From the NCBI GenBank assembly GCA_905236275.1, contig CAJOPI010000094.1, forward strand, positions 1-6,660: a DNA stretch of 6,660 nucleotides, given 5' to 3'. Both the position numbers and the translations under genes were made by a program. Origin of the DNA: an uncultured Lachnospiraceae bacterium (GTDB lineage: Bacteria > Bacillota > Clostridia > Lachnospirales > Lachnospiraceae). Shown here one piece after another: positions 1 through 5,173 of this stretch. The notes under the pieces were generated by a model that saw only the letters and a program-made list of their open reading frames with translations, had not been told where the DNA came from and ran no database searches. Numbering within the stretch: position 1 is the stretch's first letter; every line of letters starts with the position of its first letter.

Positions 1-230
1 ACTTCATCATTCATGTTTCAAAAGAGGATTATGGCTTTGTTTCGATGCAGAAAAAGCAGCTACTCGCAGGCGTTTCCAATGCGGAATCTGCCGAGATTGT
101 CGAAGACATTACCTTAAAGCCGAATGAGTGCCTGATCGAAACAGGCTCCGGCATATATGACTGCTCGTTAGAAACGCAGCTTGCAGGACTTAAACGAGAG
201 TTGAAGTTATTGTCGTATCGGAAGAGTTGA
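1..230 (+). CDS. fliH: Flagellar assembly protein FliH, C-terminal end (5' truncated by window)
   Basis: Only the last 75 codons are visible (reading frame begins at base 3); the start lies upstream of the window. FliH is the cytoplasmic stator-like regulator of the FliI ATPase and links the FliI-FliJ complex to the export gate and C-ring. The visible part has the family's C-terminal pattern: a V-x-x-E-D-Y segment, then the run ITLKPNECLIETGSGIYDCS followed by LETQLAGLKREL. This corresponds to the usual 'D-x-x-l-x-x-G-x-c-i-i-e-T-x-x-G-x-i-D-a-s-i-x-x-Q-l' region shared with the V-type ATPase E subunit. The internal ATG at base 45 is not a start, because the frame is open and homologous-looking upstream of it. 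The position directly before fliI supports the assignment. The stop TGA at 228-230 overlaps an ATG (TGATG); see findings. Confidence 0.88.
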   Translation, partial: FIIHVSKEDYGFVSMQKKQLLAGVSNAESAEIVEDITLKPNECLIETGSGIYDCSLETQLAGLKRELKLLSYRKS

Positions 231-240
231 TGGCGAAGGC

Positions 241-255
241 GGCGTTTTTTACGCC
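241..255 (+). other. Small inverted repeat in the fliH-fliI gap
   Basis: GGCGT (241-245) and ACGCC (251-255) can form a 5-bp GC-rich stem around a five-T loop, 11 bases after the fliH stop. The T-run is in the loop rather than after the stem, so this is not a normal intrinsic terminator. The rest of the 119-base gap (231-349) holds no other clear signal apart from the fliI ribosome binding site AAAGGAA at 337-343. I see no convincing promoter. Confidence 0.3.
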
Positions 256-349
256 CCTCTTATGGATAATGGTTAATCTTCGCAACTCACACTTCACAGA
301 TTGAAACATTGGCAGGACGTAACAGGCAATATATCTAAAGGAACCAACT

Positions 350-1669
350 ATGGAAGCGATAGATTTTTCGAAATATGCAAAATTGAGCGAGATGACTTTT
401 TATAAGAAGTTGGGGAAGGTCGTCAATGTCGTCGGGCTTACCATAGAGTCGCTGGGACCTGATGCAAAGCTCGCGGACCTCTGCAAGATAATGCCTGATG
501 ACGATACGAAGTCTCCGATACTTGCCGAGGTAATAGGATTTAAGGATTCGAAGACACTGCTCATGCCCTACGAGTCAACGGAAGGTATCGGGGCAGGCTG
601 TACTGTTGAAAATATGGGACACCCTTTGAGCGTAACGGTAGGCGATGAGCTTCTGGGGCATACACTTGATGGTTTGGGAAGACCTACGGACGGTTATGAG
701 ATACTCGGAGGAGAAGAGTATCCGGTGGAAGCACCTCCGCCCGACCCCATGGACAGGGTTATAATACACGATATACTTCCTCTGGGCGTAAAAGCCGTAG
801 ACGGACTAATGACGATAGGTAAGGGACAGCGAATCGGAATCTTCGCCGGCTCCGGTGTGGGAAAAAGTACACTTATGGGAATGTTCGCAAGGAATACCAA
901 GGCGGACATAAACGTAATAGCACTTATAGGAGAGCGAGGCAGGGAAGTAAGGGAATTCATCGAACGCGACCTTGGAGCGGAAGGAATGAAACGCTCAGTA
1001 GTGGTTGTCGCAACCTCGGATAAACCCGCACTCCTTAGAAACAAGGCGGCAAAGACCGCTACGGCTGTCGCTGAATATTTCAGGAATCAGGGAAAAGACG
1101 TGCTTTTGATGATGGACTCACTTACACGTTTTTCGATGGCGCAGAGAGAAATAGGCCTTGCATCGGGAGAGCCCCCCGTAACAAGAGGATATCCGCCGTC
1201 AGTATATGCGGAAATGCCGAAGCTTTTAGAGAGGGCGGGAAACGGAGAAAGAGGTTCGATAACAGGTCTCTATACTGTACTTGTGGACGGTGATGATTTC
1301 AACGAGCCCATAACGGATACCGCAAGGTCAATCCTTGACGGACACGTAATGCTTTCAAGACAGCTCGCCCATCAGAACCATTATCCGGCGATAGACGTAT
1401 TGCAGAGCATATCAAGATGTATGTCGCAGATAGCAGGCAAGAACCATAAGGCTCTCGCTTCAAAAATGAAGACAATACTTGCAACCTATCACGAGTCCGA
1501 AGACCTCATAAACATAGGTGCCTACCAGAAAGGCTCCTCAAAAACGATAGACTATGCAATAGAGAAAATCGACTCCGTAAACGAATTCCTGACACAACAG
1601 GTCGATGATAAATATAGTTTGGATGAGATACTAAAGCTCTTAGAAGGTGTATTCGCAGAAGACCAATAG
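350..1669 (+). CDS. fliI: Flagellar type III export ATPase FliI
   Basis: The 439-residue product has the usual FliI length. FliI is the cytoplasmic ATPase, related to F1-ATPase beta, that forms a hexamer at the export gate. It couples ATP hydrolysis to unloading of rod, hook and filament subunits. Residues about 18-95 are the beta-barrel N-terminal domain. The nucleotide-binding domain follows with Walker A GSGVGKST at 167-174 (Lys172), GERGREVREF at 194-203, and Walker B VLLMMDSLTR at 251-260 (Asp256), then GEPPVTRGYPPSVYAEMPKL. The C-terminal segment MSRQLAHQNHYPAIDVLQSI leads into a helical T3SS-ATPase C-terminal domain. All key catalytic residues are present, so the enzyme looks functional. 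The ATG is preceded by AAAGGAA with about 7 bases of spacing. FliH lies upstream and FliJ downstream, as expected for the FliHIJ complex. Flagellar FliI is favoured over an injectisome ATPase by its neighbours. Confidence 0.98.
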   Translation: MEAIDFSKYAKLSEMTFYKKLGKVVNVVGLTIESLGPDAKLADLCKIMPDDDTKSPILAEVIGFKDSKTLLMPYESTEGIGAGCTVENMGHPLSVTVGDELLGHTLDGLGRPTDGYEILGGEEYPVEAPPPDPMDRVIIHDILPLGVKAVDGLMTIGKGQRIGIFAGSGVGKSTLMGMFARNTKADINVIALIGERGREVREFIERDLGAEGMKRSVVVVATSDKPALLRNKAAKTATAVAEYFRNQGKDVLLMMDSLTRFSMAQREIGLASGEPPVTRGYPPSVYAEMPKLLERAGNGERGSITGLYTVLVDGDDFNEPITDTARSILDGHVMLSRQLAHQNHYPAIDVLQSISRCMSQIAGKNHKALASKMKTILATYHESEDLINIGAYQKGSSKTIDYAIEKIDSVNEFLTQQVDDKYSLDEILKLLEGVFAEDQ

Positions 1670-1719
1670 AATTAGAAATTAGTAGAAACCATTTTGATGT
1701 CGGTCATTTAGAAAACCAG

Positions 1720-1803
1720 TAATGAATAGATTTGAAAAGACTTTTTGACCGCACTTAAAAACGCTTTTGTGCGGCAAAAAGTCTTTTCAAAAGCTATTCA
1801 TTA
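1720..1803 (+). repeat. Long near-perfect inverted repeat (33-bp hairpin) between fliI and fliJ
   Basis: The left arm at 1720-1754 pairs with the right arm at 1769-1803. By hand I count 10 bp (1720-1729 with 1794-1803), 11 bp (1731-1741 with 1781-1791), 5 bp (1742-1746 with 1776-1780), 1 bp (1747 with 1775) and 6 bp (1749-1754 with 1769-1774). That is 33 pairs, broken only by a small internal loop at A1730/A1792-G1793 and a bulged A1748. The 14-base loop can add four A-T pairs. No T-tract follows the right arm, so this is not a standard intrinsic terminator. It sits inside the 171-base fliI-fliJ gap and is followed after about 27 bases by the fliJ ribosome binding site. It may be an RNA processing or stability element, or a small MITE-like or REP-like insertion. 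Which of these is unresolved. Confidence 0.85.
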
Positions 1804-1830
1804 AGTCACCATTCACCATAATGAAACATA

Positions 1831-1843
1831 AGAGGCAGCATTG
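1831..1843 (+). promoter_or_regulatory. Ribosome binding site deciding a TTG start for fliJ
   Basis: AGAGG at 1831-1835 lies 5 bases before TTG at 1841. The only nearby ATG (1821) is in another frame and meets a stop after 18 codons. The TTG frame begins with the expected FliJ-like N-terminus (MAKFKYRMQNIL), so TTG is the best-supported initiation codon. Confidence 0.7.
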
Positions 1844-2305
1844 GCAAAATTCAAATACAGGATGCAGAACATCCTGAAACTAAAACAAAAGCTGGAAGAC
1901 CAGTCAAAAATGGCATATGCCAATCAGAGACGAGCACTGACGCTGGAAGAACAAAAAGAAGAAGCCTTAAAAAACGAAAAGACCAGATACGAAGAAGAAG
2001 GTAAAAGACTCAGAGGCAGTGAGCTGAACGTCAGGGATATACTGGAAAACATTCAGGGCGTAAAAAACATGGAAGTGCTGATAAAAGACCAGCATGTGAG
2101 GGTAGAGATAGAAGAAAAAAAACTCGAGACAAGACGGCAGGAACTTGAAAAAGTCATGAAAGAGAGGAAAGCACAGGAAAAGCTCAGAGAACACGCCTTC
2201 CGAAGATTTGTGCAGGAAGAAAACGCGGCAGAAGGAAAGGTAATAGATGAGCTTACGAGTTATACATACGGAAACAAGAGAAGAGAGAGTAAAAAGGGTG
2301 AGTAA
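1841..2305 (+). CDS. fliJ: Flagellar export protein FliJ
   Basis: The 154-residue protein is close to the usual FliJ length of about 145-150. FliJ is a cytoplasmic coiled-coil protein that inserts into the FliI hexamer, much as the gamma subunit does in F1. It promotes ATPase assembly and gate activation and recycles export chaperones. The sequence is almost entirely charged heptad-like helix, rich in Lys, Glu, Arg and Gln, with no membrane segment. The start KFKYRMQNILKLKQKLEDQ matches the family's 'F-x-Y-x-x-Q-x-i-L-x-x-K' opening. Initiation is at TTG after AGAGG. The gene follows fliI after a 171-base gap holding a long hairpin, which is unusual because these genes are often tightly packed. 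It ends in TAA within a 13-base tandem duplication just before the next gene. Identity rests on position and coiled-coil character as well as on the N-terminal pattern. Confidence 0.9.
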   Translation: MAKFKYRMQNILKLKQKLEDQSKMAYANQRRALTLEEQKEEALKNEKTRYEEEGKRLRGSELNVRDILENIQGVKNMEVLIKDQHVRVEIEEKKLETRRQELEKVMKERKAQEKLREHAFRRFVQEENAAEGKVIDELTSYTYGNKRRESKKGE

Positions 2306-2318
2306 GAAGGGTGAGTAA
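2293..2318 (+). repeat. 13-base tandem duplication at the fliJ / ylxF junction
   Basis: AAAGGGTGAGTAA (2293-2305) is followed immediately by GAAGGGTGAGTAA (2306-2318), 12 of 13 bases identical. The first copy carries the fliJ stop TAA. The second supplies the purine-rich GGTGA-type ribosome binding sequence just upstream of the next ATG at 2321. Confidence 0.9.
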
Positions 2319-2320
2319 TT

Positions 2321-3277
2321 ATGGCTAAAGAAGACGATAACGATTTAGAATTACAGGAAGCCGAAGAAGAAAACAAAAAGGGGAAAAAAGAAAAAAAGCC
2401 GAAGAAAGACAAGACAAAAGGTGAAACAGATACAAACGAAGAAGATGACGAGGACGAAGGCGGTCTGTCAGTCGTGCTCGTCACGATATTCATCGTAATA
2501 GTCTGGCTTGCAATATTGCTGCTGCTCATAAAACTCGATGTGGGCGGCTTTGGTTCGGGTGTCCTTGAACCGGTGCTTAAGGATGTTCCTTATGTAAATA
2601 AGATACTTCCCGGACATTCACTTACGGCGAGCGGAAACGGAATAAGCGAAGATGATGCTTATGCGGGCTATACCAATCTTGATGATGCGATAGAGCGGAT
2701 AAAGACCTTAGAGAATCAGCTTGCGGAAGCACAGGTTGCATCAAATGATACGGACCAGACCATTGCAAACCTTCAGGCTGAGGTTGCAAGACTCCGCACC
2801 TACGAAGAAAATCAGGTAGAATTCGAGAAGATAAAAGATGAATTCTATAATGAGGTTGTATTCGGTGACAGTGCCCTTGATATTTCGGAATATCAGAAAT
2901 ATTATGAGTCGATAGACCCTACAAATGCGGAAATCCTCTATAAACAGGTGGTTCAGAGAGAACAGACCAATAAGCAGATAGAGGACTATGCGGCGGCGTA
3001 TTCCGCAATGAAGGCGAAGGATGCGGCAGAGATATTCGACACCATGACCGACAGGCTGAATCTTGTTGCAAAAATACTTGGCGCAATGGGAACAGAAGAC
3101 AGAGGTAATATATTAGCCCAGATGGATGCGGAAATTGCCGCAAAGGTTACCAAGCTCATGGAACCCTCGGAGTCGGGAAGCAGCTCGGGCACAACCACGA
3201 CAAATGCGTCCGCAACTACCTCTCCTATGGTTGAAGCACCCTCTGAGGCATCAGATACGGTAAGTGAAAATCAATAA
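2321..3277 (+). CDS. ylxF: MotE/YlxF-family membrane-anchored flagellar protein
   Basis: This 318-residue protein sits in the YlxF position between fliJ and fliK. Residues 1-47 are highly charged, a Lys-rich stretch (19-33) followed by an Asp/Glu-rich one (36-47), and probably cytoplasmic. One strongly hydrophobic segment spans about 48-71 (LSVVLVTIFIVIVWLAILLL), giving a likely N-in, C-out topology. Residues about 118-175 look like a coiled coil. Residues about 226-281 match the MgtE N-terminal-like domain typical of this family, with Y-x-x-M-x-x-x-x-A-A-x-I-F-D-x-M and I-L-x-x-M repeats. The tail from 282 is Ser/Thr-rich low complexity. The founding rhizobial MotE is a periplasmic chaperone of a motor protein; the role of the Firmicute members is not settled, so stator or envelope-linked flagellar function is inference. 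A terminator follows 25 bases after the stop. Confidence 0.82.
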   Translation: MAKEDDNDLELQEAEEENKKGKKEKKPKKDKTKGETDTNEEDDEDEGGLSVVLVTIFIVIVWLAILLLLIKLDVGGFGSGVLEPVLKDVPYVNKILPGHSLTASGNGISEDDAYAGYTNLDDAIERIKTLENQLAEAQVASNDTDQTIANLQAEVARLRTYEENQVEFEKIKDEFYNEVVFGDSALDISEYQKYYESIDPTNAEILYKQVVQREQTNKQIEDYAAAYSAMKAKDAAEIFDTMTDRLNLVAKILGAMGTEDRGNILAQMDAEIAAKVTKLMEPSESGSSSGTTTTNASATTSPMVEAPSEASDTVSENQ

Positions 3278-3302
3278 TGTATACAAAAAAATACAAAAAT
3301 CG

Positions 3303-3334
3303 GCTCCGTTGCTCTTATGCAGCGGGGCTTTTTT
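3303..3334 (+). terminator. Rho-independent terminator between ylxF and fliK
   Basis: GCTCCGTTGC (3303-3312) and GCAGCGGGGC (3319-3328) form a 10-bp stem, including two G-U pairs, closed by the six-base loop TCTTAT. Six T residues follow directly (3329-3334). An A-rich stretch precedes the stem. This is a textbook intrinsic terminator, oriented to stop transcription coming from ylxF. It lies inside the operon, 25 bases after the ylxF stop and 66 bases before the fliK start. Confidence 0.9.
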
Positions 3335-3378
3335 GTCGATAGAAAAGTAGCAGAAAAAATACAAACTAAATTTCTTGG

Positions 3379-3403
3379 AAAGGAGGCAGATTGATAAGGA
3401 ATG
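3379..3403 (+). promoter_or_regulatory. Strong but distantly spaced ribosome binding site of fliK
   Basis: AAAGGAGG at 3379-3386 is the strongest Shine-Dalgarno sequence in the window, yet its last G is 14 bases from the ATG at 3401. A TAA at 3395-3397 in the fliK frame excludes any start closer to it. A weaker AAGGA directly abuts the ATG and is too close to act as the site itself. Confidence 0.6.
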
Positions 3404-5029
3404 ACAGTTAACAAAATCACAAGCCTTATGGATTCGGCATCATCAGTTGTAAAAGCGGTCAATCCGGCGAATACGGTGAAAGCGACAACGTCCTTTGATT
3501 CGATACTAAACAGGGCGGCAGGCGGAAATCAGAATCAGGGAACAAAAACCGGCAGCATGGGAGACGGCACAAAGCAGAGCTTTCAGGATACGATGACCGA
3601 GGCGAGAACGGCACTTGAAGAGAAACTTGGAAATACCGGTGCAGCTGGCAGGCAGGATAAGGTAAAAATAACGGATGACGGAGCTGAACGCATCGGAAAT
3701 GCTTTGGAAAAGGCAGTCGCAGAAGTAAAAGAGGTTATCAAGGAAGAGCTTGGAGTAAGCGACGAGGAACTTGAAGAAGCAATGACAAAGCTGGGATTTG
3801 TCCCGGTCGACCTTCTGGACACAGTTAATGTGACAGCGGTTGTGGCAGAGCTTACAGGTTCGGATGTCTTCGATATTTTGACGGATGAGAATCTTACGGT
3901 AAGCGTACTGAATATTTCATCAGCAATCAGGGACATAACGGCAGAGCTTGTACAGGGGCTTGACCTGACACCGGAAGAGTTCGGTGAGATGCTTGAAAAC
4001 GGAACACTTGAAAAGATAGTCGAAGAAGTACTGAAAGAGACAATAGATATTGACATAACGGAAGATGACGGAAAAGTATTCGACGATTATCTCAAAAAAG
4101 ATGAAATACATCTGACGATCACAGATGAAGATTCAACAGCTGAAAAAGGAGAACGGGTAAAAGAAGAAAGACCTGTAGAAGAGAAGTTTCAAGTAACGAT
4201 TTCGGATGAGGAGCAAGAGACGGCAGGGACCAAAACGGAAACCGTCAGTATCTCCATTAAACCGGACAGAGCGGACGGACAGCCGACTGCCGGCGGAGAT
4301 AAATCCGAAAACAGCACGCTTGAAAAATTCGATACCGGTATGGAAAAGCCGGTTGAAGAGACGGTTAAGGAAGAAGGTACAAAAGATCAGGGCGGACAGA
4401 ATTTCGGTCAGAGAAATCACGAAAACAGAAGCCAGACCATAAATCTTCTTTTCCAGAATAATCTTTCAGATGCCATTACGGAGGCTATAGGCGGCAAAGA
4501 TGCAGCTGAGGTATCCGAGGCAGCAAATCAGATGAGCACTGCAGAGCGTGTTGAAAACATCTTAAATCAGGTAAAAGAAGAAATAAAAATATCGATTCGT
4601 CAGGAAGTGACCTCGATGGAGCTTCAGCTACATCCTGCAAGTCTCGGCAAAGTCGGACTTCATATCGAAGCAAAGGCAGGAGCCCTTACGGCTCAGTTCG
4701 TTGCGGAAAATGCGCAGGTCAAGCAGGCACTTGAATCACAGGTTACAGAGCTTAAGGAAACGCTTGTAAATAAGGGAATCAGAATCGAAGACGTTGAAGT
4801 AACCCTTGCAAGCCATACCTTTGAGCAGAACTTCATGAATAACACAGGAAGCGGTTCGGGAAGATTTTCGGAGGATGCGGAAGGTGCAGAAAGGTCTGCA
4901 AGGCTCCGGAGAATTAATCTTACAGGAACCGGCGGTGATTCTGAAAATGAAGAAGAGCTCAGCGAAGCAGATGATCTGACGAGACGGATAATGATCGCCA
5001 ACGGAAACAGCGTTGATTACAGTGCGTGA
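3401..5029 (+). CDS. fliK: Flagellar hook-length control protein FliK
   Basis: The 542-residue product acts as the exported ruler of hook length. Its C-terminal domain switches the FlhB gate from rod/hook to filament substrates when the hook is complete. The C-terminal hook-length domain (Flg_hook type) lies at about 390-475. It contains the diagnostic M-E-L-Q-L-H-P-A-S-L-G-K-V-G-L-H-I-E starting at Met406, then AQVKQALESQVTELKETL and G-I-R-I-E-D-V-E-V. The rest is poorly conserved and acidic, as is usual. Residues about 114-170 (EELGVSDEELEEAM, then KLGFVPVDLL and an ILTDENLTVSVLNI stretch) look like an ordered helical segment. Residues about 240-350 are a Glu/Lys/Thr/Gly-rich, probably disordered linker. 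No signal peptide is expected because export is through the type III apparatus. An intrinsic terminator lies upstream and flgD downstream. The start ATG is fixed by an in-frame stop six bases before it. Confidence 0.93.
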   Translation: MTVNKITSLMDSASSVVKAVNPANTVKATTSFDSILNRAAGGNQNQGTKTGSMGDGTKQSFQDTMTEARTALEEKLGNTGAAGRQDKVKITDDGAERIGNALEKAVAEVKEVIKEELGVSDEELEEAMTKLGFVPVDLLDTVNVTAVVAELTGSDVFDILTDENLTVSVLNISSAIRDITAELVQGLDLTPEEFGEMLENGTLEKIVEEVLKETIDIDITEDDGKVFDDYLKKDEIHLTITDEDSTAEKGERVKEERPVEEKFQVTISDEEQETAGTKTETVSISIKPDRADGQPTAGGDKSENSTLEKFDTGMEKPVEETVKEEGTKDQGGQNFGQRNHENRSQTINLLFQNNLSDAITEAIGGKDAAEVSEAANQMSTAERVENILNQVKEEIKISIRQEVTSMELQLHPASLGKVGLHIEAKAGALTAQFVAENAQVKQALESQVTELKETLVNKGIRIEDVEVTLASHTFEQNFMNNTGSGSGRFSEDAEGAERSARLRRINLTGTGGDSENEEELSEADDLTRRIMIANGNSVDYSA

Positions 5030-5030
5030 T

Positions 5031-5152
5031 ATTTGTTAATGAATACGAGCAAAGCGAAGTATGAATTTACAAAGATCCGTACAGGAGCACTTAATGAAGC
5101 AAGCATGAAATGCGCAGGTGAATTTAGTGCTGTCGGACGTAAAATTTGTTAA
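5031..5152 (+). repeat. Folded element of about 104 bases flanked by 9-bp direct repeats, between fliK and flgD
   Basis: ATTTGTTAA occurs exactly at 5031-5039 and again at 5144-5152, bracketing 104 bases. Inside, nested inverted segments fold together: AATTTAC (5064-5070) with GTAAAATT (5139-5146, one bulge), TCCG (5076-5079) with CGGA (5134-5137), and AGCACT (5086-5091) with AGTGCT (5126-5131). At the apex GCAT (5103-5106) pairs with ATGC (5110-5113) around GAA. Internal direct similarities also exist: TTAATGAA at 5036-5043 and 5091-5098, and TGAATTTA at 5062-5069 and 5119-5126. No coding potential is evident. It could be a non-autonomous mobile or dispersed repeat with a target duplication, or a structured leader of the flgD section. 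Without a genome to search I cannot decide. Confidence 0.5.
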
Positions 5153-5173
5153 AGAAAAACCGGGAGAAAATAT

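Noticed and set aside
45..230. Separate 61-residue small protein starting at ATG 45
   Set aside because: The frame is open to the window edge and the whole stretch reads as the FliH C-terminus, so the ATG is internal.
301..335. TTGAAA as a sigma-A -35 box before fliI
   Set aside because: The TATATC-like sequence is 23 bases downstream, well beyond the 16-18 base spacing, and nothing better is present.
694..1044. Minus-strand open frame of 116 codons inside fliI
   Set aside because: It lies wholly within the conserved catalytic core of FliI, shows no recognisable domain, and is Ser/Pro-rich as expected from the complement of a well-biased gene.
1821..1877. Short ATG-started frame of 18 codons before fliJ
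   Set aside because: It is out of frame with fliJ, overlaps it, and has no ribosome binding site or recognisable content.
2260..2529. Minus-strand open frame of 89 codons over the start of ylxF
   Set aside because: The Ser/Phe-rich product mirrors the Lys/Glu-rich N-terminal tail and membrane segment of the real gene.
3367..3398. Possible sigma-28 promoter before fliK (TAAA ... TTGATAAG)
   Set aside because: The spacing between the two parts is 20 bases, too long for the usual 14-16, and the -10 match is poor and abuts the start codon.
3583..4056. Minus-strand open frame of 157 codons inside fliK
   Set aside because: Its product is almost only Ser, Thr, Val and Ile, the mirror of the Glu/Lys/Asp-rich fliK strand. 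It is a shadow frame.
4206..4442. Plus-strand open frame of 78 codons in another frame of fliK
   Set aside because: The Arg/Lys-rich product is a frame-shifted reading of the charged FliK linker, and there is no ribosome binding site.
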